From positions 6,590,997 to 6,654,996 of the forward strand of contig ML680086.1 of NCBI GenBank assembly GCA_007922225.1: a stretch of DNA of 64,000 nt, read 5' to 3'. How positions within the stretch are numbered: position 1 is the first letter of the stretch; every line of letters begins with the position of its first letter. This stretch comes from Emydura subglobosa. Taxonomy: Eukaryota > Chordata > Testudines > Chelidae. The translations under genes and the position numbers were made by a program. A model generated the notes under the pieces. It ran no database searches and was not told where the DNA came from. It saw only the letters and a program-made list of their open reading frames with translations. This document shows positions 46,700 to 58,640 of the stretch, piece by piece.

Positions 46700-47235
46700 C
46701 CAAAAACTCAAATTATTTCCCCCCCTGAAAAATTTCAAATAAAAATATTTTGTTTAAAATGTTCTGAAGAAAACTTCAGTTTTTTCTATAAAAAATTGTA
46801 AACAAAATGACATTTTTTGCTCTATATTTTCAATATTTTTTTCCAGTTTTCAAAAATAAAAAATATTTCACACTTTGGATTTTTGTCTCTATCCTCTTTC
46901 TCTACCTTTTCCCCCCCCCCACTCATAAATGGGGGTGGACGAGGAGAGGGAATCCCCCAAACCTGTTTTCCCCCATCTTTTACAGTGGGGACAAAACAGG
47001 AGCTGGGAGGCAGGAGAGGGATGTAAAAATGAAAAGAAAAGGAGAAAAATCTAAATTCCAAATCCACAAACAAAATGAAAATTGTGATTTGAAACAAATT
47101 AACACTAACATTTTTGTTTCATTTCAAATATTTTTGTTGAAAAATCTCCTTGAAGTAGAAGGGCTTTTAAGATTTCAAAGAGACTGCATTTTTTATGGGA
47201 AGTTTTTCAGTTAAACAATGTTGAGCCGCTCTACT
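46700..47235. repeat. AT-rich foldback element with GC-rich centre
   Basis: The centre pairs CCTGTTTTCCCCC (about 46962-46974) with GGGGACAAAACAGG (about 46987-47000). The outer parts are A/T-rich arms that are partly complementary: 'aaaaatattttgtttaaaatg...' on the left and '...catttcaaatatttttgttgaaaaatc' on the right. The right end 'gttgagccgctcta' matches the 'gagcagctcta' end of a turtle foldback repeat I know. Open frames of 91 and 135 codons here are low-complexity. Confidence 0.55.
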
Positions 47236-47644
47236 GTGTTCTCAGGATCTCTGCTCTTCTGTCCTATCCCCGCTTCTCTGGCTGAGGGCGGGTTGCCCTG
47301 TGGATGGTTGTATTCTATTCTCCTCTCTGGTCCTCAGGCCTTCTCCTCAGCGCCTGAAGCATGAAGAAAGTGTGCTGCTGTATCACTGATAAGGAAGCAT
47401 TTATTGTGCAAATATCCTGCACAAATAAAAATCATAAAGTGAAATAACAAAGCAAAAAGAGGATAAACCAGGTGAGATGCAACCATAGATGTCTTCCTCA
47501 GGCCTCAATCTCAAGAAATATTGTTAGAAACACAGTGGCAAGAAATGGAGATGGATTTTGTGCCACCTTTTACCAAGGCACATAATTACCGCTGATATTA
47601 GTTATTTAAATGATGAATCACGCCTAATACCCTAGTCAGAATCA

Positions 47645-47735
47645 GAGGCCTTTTGTGCTGGATGCTGTGCAAACATACAGGACACGATCCCTACTCCGAT
47701 GAGCCTATGACCTACTTAGACAAGATGCACGAATG
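47645..47735 (-). repeat. Dispersed repeat (AGCACCTAGCACAATG family), reverse copy
   Basis: 'tgtgctggatgctgtgcaaacatacaggacacgatccctactccgatgagcctatgacc' is the reverse-orientation form of the family core. Confidence 0.65.
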
Positions 47736-47984
47736 AATTAAATAAAGGAAATAAGAGCTGGGGGGGGAGGATGGTGGGGAAAGGCAGTTGTGAAATCCTG
47801 TCTTATTGAAGTCCTTGGGATTTTTCCATTAACTCGAGTGGGGTTAAGATTTCACCCCTTGCGTTCATTCTCTTACATTATGTGCCCATCTTGGTAATGT
47901 AGAAGGTTCTGAAATGTGGTGGTGGGGTTTTCTTCTTTTTCCTGTATCACTATTAATATAAATGATGACTTTTCACAGGTTGGG

Positions 47985-48130
47985 GAAATAGGCGAAGGTG
48001 ATGAGAGGAAAGAAGGTAGTAGGAAACGTGAAAGGAAGGGAGCGATATGACAGAGGACGAGGGTAGGAGAGCTAGAAAGGAGAGGAGGAGGGCGCGAAGG
48101 GGTGGAGAGATGGGAGGAATACATAAAGAT
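47985..48130 (+). repeat. Purine-rich strand tract, about 145 bases
   Basis: The + strand is strongly purine-biased ('gaggaaagaaggtagtagg...ggagaggaggagggcgcgaaggggtggagagatgggagg'). This depletes stop codons on the pyrimidine-rich minus strand and explains much of the long minus-strand open frame across 47953-49002. Such tracts can form triplex structures. Confidence 0.8.
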
Positions 48131-48184
48131 AGTTGGGAGGCAGGGAGAAGTACCGGGGCTGTTGACAAAACCCAAACCGTCAGT

Positions 48185-48400
48185 TTTTTTCCACTTTCTC
48201 TGTTTTTTTGCCACCAGAAAATAGGGGGGAAATAAAAAAAATGTGAATGGAGGGGGAGAGAAAAAAGAAAAACAGAAAATGTTTTGGTAAGAAATGTAAA
48301 CATTTCTAACAAAATGAAAATTTCCTTCCTCACCCAAAAAATATTTAGAATAATGGTGTTTTCTGTCAGAAAAACAGTTTTGAAAGAAAATGTTTGACTA
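48185..48400. repeat. AT-rich foldback-like repeat, second copy
   Basis: 'gtttttttgccaccagaaaataggggggaaataaaaaaaatg...gaaaatgttttggtaagaaatgtaaacatttctaacaaaatgaaaatttcc' has A/T-rich segments that can pair, similar in style to 46700-47235. It probably belongs to the same or a related family. Confidence 0.45.
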
Positions 48401-50288
48401 GCTTCAGTGAGCACAAAGAATTTTGCCTGGAGCCCACAGTTGTTGCTACCTGCTCTGTGTCGATCAGGAGCATCTGTGGTGAGTGGGCAGCAAAGTACGT
48501 CCCAGGCCTTGGTACTGTGGCCGAATTGGGATGATGACTGAGAAGAAAACAATGAAGAGAGCAGCTTGGATGAAAGTGGCTGGAGGTAGCACAGCCCCAG
48601 ACTTCGAAAAAGCTGAGGTAAAGTGGCTGTGATACCAGGGAGAACGGGAGCATGGTGGGTTAAAGAGTTGTTGTGAATAAATGAGTTTTCAGAAGGGATT
48701 TGGAAGAACATGTTTGACAGAAACAAAGGGTGATCAAGGTCAGAGCTGAGGAATTTCCAATGCAGTGCAAACATATTTCCATAAATATTAGATAGTGGGG
48801 TCTCAGAATGTCTGCGTCCCTCATCGTGTGAGACTCTCAAATGGGGCCTGTCAGCATTTGGCTGCTCCCTGGGGTGGAACTGTACTGCACTGAGAGGGGA
48901 ACCGCCACTCTTAGTCACTCCTGTTGGTCCTCTTCGGCGGCCCTGGACCGGGCTCCCCTGTGCACACAGCTCTGCCCACAACCATTTTGGACTGGGCTTC
49001 ATTGGCTGCCCAGTGAAGGGAGGAAGTCGCCCAAACCTGTTGAAGGGCCTAGATCTCTACCAGCCTCTAACCCTCGCACCGGCATTGCAGGGCGGCCAGA
49101 CGAGAGCCAATTTACAGCTGCCTCAATGCCCAGATTGGAACTGTGCCTCCCATTGTAACTTACAATTGATTCAAACACTTGGGGTAACATTGTTTCAAAC
49201 CTGCTTCTAGGAGATCAATATCGTAAAACTCTACGTGAATAAACACCAACTCCAGGAACATAGCCTTGTTTTTCCCTGGTCCTTGCTTGACACAATGGCA
49301 GTGAAAGGATATTAGAGCACTGGAAATACAAAATGATTGGGGCATTCCTCCTTGGGCTCTGGCGTTCTGTGTGTGACTGTTTCAGGGATGCTGCAGGTAT
49401 CATTGCTGAGAGCTCTGTCCCCTCTGCTCCTCTCTCACAGGTTCCACCTGTGTAGGGGCAGAATCAAGGATGTTATTGCTTCGTACACTATTCTGTATTG
49501 GGAAGCTTCTCGCAGTGGTAACTATTAGCAAGTGCTGACTTTTTAATGGTGATCACTGTATTATAGGGGAAGTTGGTAGCAATCCCTGTATCTAAGCTGC
49601 CTAACACTTTCCTATATAAAACATTCTTGTGACTTTATTTGATAGGCTCAAACACCTCCGCGGTTAGCAATTGGCCTTTGAAATTCAGAAGAGGGAAAGC
49701 TCTTGAGCTACAGAAGGGTCTTTTCTTTATTCCACGAAATTCCATTGATTTTTTTCTCAGCTATAAACTGTTGAAAATCAACTTTTATTTCATTTCTGTC
49801 TCTCCTGTTTCTCAAGAAAGTGTTGGCAGCCTGCCTGAGTAATAACTGAACATGAACCTTCTAAGGCTGGGCCTGCACGGCCACCAAATTAGCAGCAGCA
49901 GCAGCAATCACTGCGCTGAGAATGCCTGAGAGCTGCCAGAGCAGCTATAATGGAGGGTTAGGAAGAGTTGGGGCAGTCTGGGATCCCCCTCCCAGATTAC
50001 AACCCCCAGTGTCCCATCTTCTTTTCTAGGGGCATCACATGGGGCAGAAATTCCCCCAGATCATTGTGCAAAAGAGCCATCCTGGACTCCCCATAACCAT
50101 CCTCTGCACTCAGTCAGATAACAGATTTCTCCTCCTACCAGCTAATGTAGTTAGTCCTACAAGTTGTAGTAGTTTGAGCACCAGTGCTAGAAGTTCAAGG
50201 TCCAAATCCAGTACTTGGCGAGGGAAGGAGAGTTGTTATAGTGGCAAAAAATTGGAACTTGTATACTCTCTCGTGAGACACACATTAA
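48400..50288. other. Intronic stretch without a recognised gene
   Basis: 48880-49130 is relatively CpG-rich for the region ('cttcggcggccctggaccggg', 'ctcgcaccggcattgcagggcggcc') and resembles the GC-rich block near the window end in style, but I could not align them. 49890-49905 is a short (AGC)5 run. Confidence 0.45.
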
Positions 50289-50560
50289 GGCTTGGTCTAC
50301 GCTACAGATTTATGTTGGTATAATTATATCTCTTGGGTGTGGAAAATCCACCCCCGTGTGATACAGTTATATTGACCTAAACCCCGGTGTAGACAGCACT
50401 ATGTTGATCGGAGGACTTCTCCTGTCAACATAGCTACTGCCTCTTGGGGAGGTGGAGTACCTACGCCAATGGGAGAAGCTCTCCGGTTGATGTAGGTAGT
50501 GTCTTCACTAAGCATTACAATAGCGCAGCTGCAGTGCTGTATGTATAGACAAGCTCTGAG
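50289..50560. mobile_element. MITE with GGCTTGGTCTAC / GTATAGACAAGCTC ends
   Basis: The left end GGCTTGGTCTACGC and the right end, whose reverse complement is GAGCTTGTCTATAC, form a terminal inverted pair. The interior ('ttatattgacctaaaccccggtgtagacagcac', 'gttgatcggaggacttctcctgtcaac') contains a strong stem. This is a very common non-autonomous element in turtles. No transposase. Confidence 0.82.
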
Positions 50561-50720
50561 CTAAAAGAACATTAAAATTGCAAAGTCAAGCCCTGTAAAG
50601 TTAGACTATGCCAGATTTACAATTGTCTGTGTAACCTTAATTCAGCCTCCTCATACATATACATTATGATACAATCTTTAGTTATATGAACACACGCTAT
50701 TTTTTCTATGTAACCTCTGT
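50561..50720 (+). repeat. Direct repeat pair, copy 1 ('taaaagaacattaa...gcaaagtcaag')
   Basis: 'ctaaaagaacattaaaattgcaaagtcaagccctg...aatgccagatttacaattgtctgtgtaaccttaattcagcctc...attatgatacaatctttagttat' aligns with 59311-59470 in the same orientation. It starts exactly where the MITE at 50289-50560 ends. The family is a turtle dispersed repeat I know but cannot name. Confidence 0.8.
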
Positions 50721-51682
50721 CATTTAGTGCACAGGCTACATACAGAAAGAAGCAGAATTAAGATTGCAAGGGCACCTGTAAATCTGGAATTTTCTAACAA
50801 TCAATTTGCTTGATTTTACAACCTAAATAATAATCTTTTTAACTTTGTGGTGGTTTTGTATGAAATATAAATAGGCAGATTGTTTACAGGTGGATTGTTT
50901 CTCTCTCAAGGAGAAATGGAAACTAAAAATAACCACTTCCTTTGGCTGGGGATGGGGTGGGGTGTGTGCGTGCATGTGTTCCTGTTGGAGATGAAGCCTC
51001 CACTCTCCCTGATCAGAGCCTAGGGTCATTAAAAATGCAAATGGTCAAGAGCACAGATTGTGAGCTGTTCAGGGTAGGTCCTTTGTGTTTAGAAAGTGGT
51101 TCACACAGTGCAACCCCGACCACAATCTGAATAATAAATAACAAACAGCTACATTAAATCAGACATTTGAAATGCCAAATGGAACCATCCACAGCCCTGT
51201 GACTGTTACTGCATTTTCTCTTCTAATTCACCACTTTTTCTTTGGTTGTTGAATGTGTCTTTGCTCTGTTTCTCTCTCTCCATCTCTCTCGTGTTATTGG
51301 TTCCCCCCATTTCCCATGCCTTATTCCTTTTTCCCACATGCCCCAGTTCCCAACCCCTTGGTTCTCTCTTCCTGAGATTCCCCACACCTTCCCCTACCCC
51401 AGCAGTTTCTCTCTTGAAGTCCAGTCTTGCAAGCAGTTAGGCCCCGAGTATCATTATTCCTGCACATTGTCCATGGGACCTAGCAGGCGTAACTTTTCCC
51501 AGGTTCAGACCCGTGCTCCTCTCTGTTCTGTTTCCTTCAATGGCTCACATACTCAAAGCCACTCTTTCTCCTAAGTCACACCTGCTGTGCTGAGGAATCC
51601 ATATGTAACTGTGTGCTCTCTTAGGCCAGATCCAAAGCCTACTGAAGTCAGTGTAAGCCTTAATAACCTGTGAATAGTTATT

Positions 51683-51770
51683 TGTTTTACGGTAATGCCT
51701 TAGAGCCCCTGGCATGGACCAAAAACCCCATTGTACTAGGCACTGTACCGCGCAAAAAGATGGCCTCTGT
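51683..51770 (-). repeat. Dispersed repeat (AGCACCTAGCACAATG family), reverse copy
   Basis: 'ttacggtaatgccttagagcccctggcatggaccaaaaaccccattgtactaggcactgtaccgcgcaaa' is the reverse-orientation family core. Confidence 0.75.
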
Positions 51771-51987
51771 AGCTTACCCTCTAATTGATTTCAGTGAGTT
51801 TTGGATCATTGTCTAATGTGGGAAACACCCCAAAAAAGAAACCAATTAGAAATGTACTAGAAAAACAAGTGATAGCCATTTGCTCTTTCTCCGAGGTATG
51901 GAAATTGTTAAATATGGATTTTAGCTTGGCAGCTGGTATAAGTTGTTTATTGTTAATAAATATTTAAATACGACACTATTTAAAGAA

Positions 51988-52002
51988 ATATATATATATA
52001 TA
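51988..52002. repeat. (AT)n short microsatellite
   Basis: 'atatatatatatata' lies in an AT-rich interval. A similar AT/ATATGC-rich stretch lies near 58098-58145. Confidence 0.9.
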
Positions 52003-52129
52003 ATTCCTATCTATTTTAAATAAAGTTACATATTTTAAAAAACGTATTAAAAGTATTATTTGTAATCTAATACTATTTCTTTAAAGGAGAATTTAAAGGA
52101 ACAATGTCATCAGGAGGGTGGCTTTTTTA

Positions 52130-52290
52130 TTGCTATTTTTATGGTAATGTCTAGAGGTCTCCGCTGAGACCTGGGTTTCATTGTGTTAGGTGTTCTACAA
52201 ACTCATAGTGAGAGAAAGTCCCTATCCCAAAGAGCTTACAGTGTAAATAGTCCAGATAGTCATAGAACAGAAGGGGAAACAAAAAATAAT
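52130..52290 (-). repeat. Dispersed repeat (AGCACCTAGCACAATG family), reverse copy
   Basis: 'tttttatggtaatgtctagaggtctc...tttcattgtgttaggtgttctacaaactcatagtgagagaaagtccctatcccaaagagcttacagtgtaaatagtccagatag' is the longest reverse copy. Confidence 0.8.
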
Positions 52291-52299
52291 TTATCTCAA

Positions 52300-54020
52300 T
52301 GTAACTTATTTAAAATAATTTTTATTTCAAATATGTATTTAATGCATAAAGTTTTGCACATGTGGAGCCAAATCCCCTCATGTTGATACTGCACATATCA
52401 CTTTAGCATCTCTTGGCCTAGCACTGAATCAAACCGAATTGCTTAGATTATTAGAGCTGAAGAATTAAAAAAGAAATTGAATCAAGCTCCCTCTAGCTCT
52501 GGTATTTATCTCCTTTTTGAGTTTCACTTCAGCATGAGAACAGGCTGGAAGTCAGTTTTGCCTCTGTATGTAAGGTAGATCCCACAATGTGTAAATATTA
52601 TGGGATTGAACCTGTGTCATTTTCATTTTCATTTTCATGTTCTCCTTCATGTGGTGAAGGGAGAAGGATGCTTATTTTGTTGATTTTTAGAAAACCTGTC
52701 CCCATTGGAATTTTGTTTCTATATAATTTAAAACAACATTTCCATGTGTCTTAGGTTTAGGAGAAAAAATATTAAACCTGGCAACAAATTTGCTCTTACT
52801 GTGTCCCTAAATCTAAGAAAATCCCGTAGAATGGTATTGGCTGCATTGTTCACAATCAGGCTGACATTCTGTCCCACTCCCTCTTCTCCCCACCCATGAA
52901 CTCTGGGTCAGCTTGTGGCTGGAGGACCCCTACCCAATACATGATCTCTGCCTTTTCAGACATGGAAGGAGTGAAGTCATGGCCTCTGTGGCCTGGCATG
53001 AACTCTGTGCTGGATGCTGTGGAAGGCCCTTGGTGGGCTGAGGGTGTGCAGGTGGAATGTGGGAAGGCAGAGAGCAAAAGGGGCAGGACAACACTCAGGA
53101 AAATTATGACCCCAATCCTGCAACACTTGTAAATGTCTGCCTGTGTGGGGGCTGTGTTACTGTGGTTTAGTTCCTGGGGGTGTGTGCTTTCATAACTGGA
53201 GAATACATTTTATAGAGATCTCCTCCCCGTGCCTTAAAACTCCACCTGTCCAACCAGAAGAGAGGGGTTGAAATCTTGGCTCCATTGAAATCAATGGAGC
53301 CAGGATTTCCCTTACTGTATATTTTTTTAAAACAAGAACTCAGTGTTATTCAGTGGAACTCACCCTGGTAGACAGAAATCGTTTGCAGGAAACATGGAAT
53401 GATGAGGCACCAGGAGCGTATGTCTTACTTTTCCATGTAGTAGCCGATCAGACCTGCTTTCCTGAGTTAGTGTTTAGAAACACCTGTGATGCGCAGTCAG
53501 AAGTAAATAAACGTAAATACGGTACTACAGTTACCAGACTTATTGATGAGATTTGTTGCAATAAAACAGAGCATGACACCACACAAAACAAGCTGCAAAA
53601 CAAATTAAATTCCAGATCAGCAGTCTTTACAAAAAAAATATACAGCAGCAATATTGGTGCAGTTTGATGTGGGGACTGGCTTTGTCAACAAAGGGACTGA
53701 CAGTGTCACCAAAGAGGTGTTTGAAGAGAGTGAGTGAAACCTCATGGATTTTGACCCAAGATGGCTTGTGCCTCTCTGGAATTGTACCAGTTCTTTACAC
53801 CTTGAGTTATAACTAATTTGTAATTTTGCTCATTAGTGGTTCATTATTTAAAAACTAAACTGCCTAACATAAGCCCTGGGTGGAAAATAATAATACAATC
53901 ACATATGAAGATTTCTTTGTATTAAAATGAGCCCTATTTGCAGTCCCCTGCTAGTGTTTTTCTCAGAGGCAATAAATGAAAGAAATATGTCTTTTTAAAT
54001 TTTATAAAACTCAGAAAAAT
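52300..54020. other. Intronic stretch without a recognised gene
   Basis: A 104-codon + frame at 53353-53667 has a plausible mixed composition but no start context, splice signals or family match, so it is not called. The rest looks single-copy. Confidence 0.5.
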
Positions 54021-54277
54021 GGTTTTAAACAGCTTTTCTTCACCTCCTATAATTATTTATTTTCAAACAGTCCTTCAGGGTAATGTTCCGTTTTCTTATT
54101 TCACACTCCTTTTTCTCATAAATGAACCATCACTTCAATAAATCATTATGAAAACAGAGACTAACAGAAACCCTGAAAGGTTGAAAGATTTATGTAACAC
54201 ATTTATGTTTTCCATTTTCTCATTCTGGTACTCTGCTGCTAAAGCTAAGCTAATAAAAGCTGCTATTAATATTTCTT

Positions 54278-54290
54278 GTTGCCTAGCAAC
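54278..54290. promoter_or_regulatory. RFX-type X-box, GTTGCCTAGCAAC
   Basis: GTTGCC and GCAAC half-sites with a short spacer form the palindromic X-box bound by RFX transcription factors. It sits in single-copy-looking sequence (about 54180-54330) that also holds TAAT-rich homeodomain-type motifs such as 'gctattaatatt', so it is a reasonable intronic enhancer candidate. Binding is not shown by sequence alone. Confidence 0.5.
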
Positions 54291-54679
54291 CGCAGAGAGG
54301 GAGTAATAGCTTTAGCTAGAAAAATAGATGACCGATAAGGAAAAATTCAATTCTTTTATTATCTCAAGGGAAAATGGGCTTTTACTGGAACATTATGATG
54401 TACGAGTGCAAAGTTGAATACAAAGGATATTTTTTCAGTTGTTTTTCTATTTTTAATGAACATTATTTTGCCTTCACTAACTCTTTTAAGGCATTTGCCC
54501 CGCCTCTTCATGAGCTTAGTTTAGCAGCACCCACGCGTGCTCCTGTTAAGATTCTTTTGGCATTTTCATTTGAAAGCCCCCTCTTTTTTCTGGGGTTTAT
54601 CACTAGGTTATAAAATTTCACTGCAGGTTGGAACCTGAAAGACAAGATCCTAGTCTAGGAGCAAATTGTTTTTATACAT

Positions 54680-54698
54680 ATTTAAAAAAAAAAAAAAA
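54680..54698. repeat. Poly-A run
   Basis: About 15 A residues follow 'acatattt'. No retroposon body recognised next to it. Confidence 0.9.
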
Positions 54699-54699
54699 T

Positions 54700-57270
54700 C
54701 CCCAAAATACTTTGCTCTTTCTAGATCAGAGGAATGGGTATTTGTAAAAAGTTGCTTTCTGAATTCTTTGCTTTGCACTCAGTTTTGGGTGTTTCTGCAA
54801 CTTTGGGGGGAGGGGTTGAGTAGCAGTGATCTGGCTAGTGGTCACCCATTCGAGGCAGCTCGTGTGCAGTGGGTTTATAGGTACATGGAATGGTGTCTCC
54901 ATTTAAAGACTGGCTGTCGAGGCCATGCTCTTTACAAATATCTTTTCCCCATGAATCCTTATGTGCACCAATGGAGGAGACCCTAGGAGCTCGTGGAAAC
55001 GTGGTAAATATGTCATCTGGCTGTTGCAGTAAGATTTGCTGCAGATGCTAAGGATGGAGATGAGGACAAGGCAGAACCCTCTTACTCTACCTTGGCTATG
55101 CCTCATACCAGACCAACCATGGAAAACATGGCCTGAGCAGACAGTTGGCATTAGTCCTCATGGGGCCGAAGGTGCCCTCCTCCGCAGGCAAGCTGTGCTG
55201 CAGCCCTGGGCGCCCAGAGACATTGCAGCCGGATCACTTTGCAGTCATGCTGCCCACCTAGAGCCTGGATCTGTGCAGAGGCTGTGTCAGCTGCAGAGTG
55301 ACAGCAATTGTTTTGGGGTCCTGTGTCTGAGCTGGAGGAATGACTTACAGAGCATTTCACTGTCCTGATGGCTTCGGAGTGAGGGAAAATGCAATCCAAA
55401 ATAAGCTTTTAGATGATCATGAGAGTCCCTTCAGGTCTTAAAGTCTGTGAGTCCATGTGCTGGATGCCCTGTTCCCATCCCAGTTGCTGTTGCCAACAGG
55501 CCAGACCCACCAAGGAGTGATGGTGCCTGAGGCATAGCTTTTACTTTGATCTGCTCTTTCCATTTGCTTAAAATCTTCTTTCCAAGTCTTATTTGAAGCT
55601 TCTCTTAACTCTGCTGCACCTCCTGGCTTGCACTTGCTGCGCTGTGCCTCGTTTGTTTGGGCTAGGTTGCCCTGGATGGCCCCTGAGCTGCTCTGAAAGA
55701 GGTTGTGTGCACCCATCTCCACGTCGTGGCATGACCCTGTCCATCAGTACACAGCCACCTCATTTGAAAATCCCCTGCTTGCACACTCAGGTAGCACATG
55801 CAGTCTTCTGAAAGTTCAGCCCTCTACATCTGGTTCTGGGAGATGCAGAGATGTGGCAATTCCCTTTGGGCTGTCATGAGAATTAGTGGCAAAGCTCCTC
55901 TTGGCTTTAATGGGAGTAGGACCATATCCAGTGACTTCAGTAGGCGTTGCAGATGCTCACTGGTTCCCCAAACCAGCTCTATGTCCTTGGGAGCTTTGTG
56001 TGCATGGAGTACAGATCAGCCCCTGGCGTGGACCTTTCCAGGGCTCCCAACTTCAATCATGCTAATTAAATGTTGAGATGCTAGTATGTGAAATTCAGCA
56101 CACTGCCCCTAGCTTGCCCCTAGCTTGTTAGTACAGATATCTGTATCCTGTTGTACCTTCGCTCCATAGGAGACACCGTTGTGGCATTATGGTTATTACA
56201 GATGCTCAGATCCTCCAATGAACAGTACAGGATAAAAACCTATGTGGACGGATGAATAATTATTCATGCTGGGATTTTCATATTTGCCTGAGGGAAGGAG
56301 TTAAGAACACAACTGCTATTGATCTTTCAAAATCCCTTTGAAAATCCCAAGCTCGCTATTCAGTGCCAACAATATGCTCAGCGCAGTACAATGCATCAAA
56401 CCAGAGAGCCCCTCCTCTGTGGCGTTCATCATCTGAAAGACAGATCTCTATCTGCGGGACCCAGAGAGAGGAACAACTTGGGTTTTCCCTTGTCCTCCTT
56501 CCCCAAACAGTAATTAGTTCACTCCCTACGGGCCCCACAGGGAAGAGGATTTTGAGGAGTGATTGGAAAGATGGCAGGCAAGCGGCCTGGAGCGCGGGGA
56601 CTGGGCGGTCGTTCCGTGCCTCAGGAGCAACGTGGAAGTTAGCAAGGGGAGAGAAGTGGGAGCAGGATCTCAGTGGGATGTTGAGGCTGATGGGCTGGCA
56701 TGGCAGAGAGGGGAGGGAGATGACAAGGTCCCAGATGCTCGTAGCTCTTTTAAGCCCACATTAAAAACATTGCCGGAGAGATTTTCCAAAGCACAAAGGG
56801 CAGGTAGGTGCCCAGATCCCTTTAAAAGACACGGTTCCTATTAGCGCCTTTGAAACGTTCCCCCTGCATACAGCCACATCCTGTCAGCTCAGATCTGGGA
56901 GAAGTGGTTTAACTACAATCTCCAAAGTACCGTACTTGGCTGCAGGGTCAGGCCAATGGATGGCAGCTCTGATTTTCCTTTCAATAAGCATGTGTAAAGG
57001 ATGGCCCAGAAGTCCATGTTACACGGGCAACACACTGTTTCTTCCCAGGATCATACAGGCAGAAAAGACCTTTTCAGTCTTTGAATTCTTATAGTTCTTC
57101 CACTAGCCTATGCAAAATTCTTGACTACAGTACATTCTGCAGTTTTTCGCCATCTGTTATGTCTGAAAGGATGAGCTTCTGCAACTTGAGAGACTATTGC
57201 ATCCTCTAATAGCAGGTCTCACCCTTAGGAAATTTTCCTGGACATTCAGCTGTAAGTTGCCTGTATCCCA
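54700..57270. other. Intronic stretch without a recognised gene
   Basis: Moderate GC. Several short frames open on both strands, the longest 133 codons (+, 56363-56764), all without domains or splice context. No transposon with clear boundaries was seen. Confidence 0.45.
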
Positions 57271-57279
57271 TTTCATCCC

Positions 57280-57760
57280 ACAGAACATATGCCAAGCGGG
57301 ATGATCATTCCTGTTTGCACTGTGCTATGCATTTCCTGCCATTAGAATTTGCAAAAACAATTTGGTTCATTTTTAAAGCAATTTAGAATATTACCAATTT
57401 AAATGCAAACTTCTTTGGAACAATAATCAGAGCCGTAAATAAGCTGTTTGTCTAACAGCAATGAAGAGACTCATTGTGAACGGCAGCATGTATGTATTAG
57501 TAGTGTAATTAAAATATCAATTACGCTGTGTTGACAGTTTGCCAAATAGCTGGCTTTTGTGCACAGTAAACTTAATCACTCCTAAACCTGATGCAATCTT
57601 GAAACTGAACTAGTGCAAAATAACAACAGCATTTGTTAAAGCACAGTTTCAATATTACTCTACATAATGGCGCAACACTCCAAGTGCATATTTGGTATCG
57701 TGTTTGGAAAATTATCTTTTAATGTACAATTTGTATTGCTGAGAAACGTCACGTACTCTG
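57280..57760. other. Candidate conserved non-coding segment
   Basis: This AT-rich stretch lacks recognisable repeats and is dense in TAAT, ATTA and ATGCAAA-type motifs, such as 'tttaaatgcaaac' and 'gtgtaattaaaatatcaattacgc'. That composition is common in developmental enhancers. It is a guess from composition only. Confidence 0.25.
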
Positions 57761-58329
57761 TAAATGCCTTACCGACATAAAACCCCAAGATTTATTACAG
57801 TCAATTGTGTTTCCTATGCCAGGTTGATAATGAGAATTCTACTTTATGGGTGTGCTGTTTCTGTCTGGTTTGAAATTTGGGATTTCACAAAAGATGGTAG
57901 TATAAATAAAACATGATATAAATTAAAAATACCGTGGAAAATAAAGTCTATCAGTTACTGTGGCAGAGAAGATAAATACACCAGGAAGGAGATTTTCAGG
58001 AACAATATAAAGTGGCTAGAAGTATTCACAGTAAATATGTTTAGCATATAAGGTTGCCATTTCTAGTCCACTAATGAATTTAAAATCCATGTGTGTATGA
58101 TATATATATTAGTATGCATGTATATGCATATATATATTTATATAAATGCTTATAACTTTGCTAAACTTAAACACTTTAGACTGAAATTTTCCGTGTTGGA
58201 TGTCTCCTTGGGCTGGTTTTTATTTTCAGCAAAAACAGTTTAGTCATTTCTCAGAATGAGGTTAAGGGAGAAGATATTGTCTTTTCCCCATGTAATAATT
58301 TCTTACGCCTATTTTGTTGTGTAGCTCTT

Positions 58330-58640
58330 AGGCCTCCAGGCTTTGAAACAGGGGCTTGAAATTTGGAAGGGGAGTTGCCGTGGCAACAGGGGATGTGCCT
58401 TTTACCACCCCAATGAAAAACTGCCCAAATTTGGCCAATTTATGAGCCTCTGAAAATCTCAGGTCACACCTCCTCAGAAGAGAATCTGTAGAGTTCGGCA
58501 GCTAAATTCTCTGAAGATTCTGTCCATACTGAGCATGCTCTGTCCCCTCACAGCTCCTGTGTTCCAACTGGAGTACGCACACACACACTATGCTGTCACC
58601 TCAGAAGCTTCTAAGCATGCTCCGTCCAGCAGCAGCTGCA
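58330..58640 (+). repeat. Turtle dispersed repeat ('gcttgaaatttgg...gagcatgctc')
   Basis: 'gggcttgaaatttggaaggg', 'ggatgtgccttttaccacccc', 'aaactgcccaaatttggcc', 'atgagcctctgaaaatctcaggtcacac' and 'cagctaaattctctgaagattctg...ctgagcatgctc' are ordered blocks of a repeat I know from turtle DNA. It contains a perfect X-box-like GTTGCCGTGGCAAC at 58374-58387, which therefore may be a repeat-borne coincidence. Confidence 0.6.

Noticed and set aside
46807..47214. 135-codon + frame as a gene
   Set aside because: It reads through poly-C and A/T foldback arms and is low-complexity.
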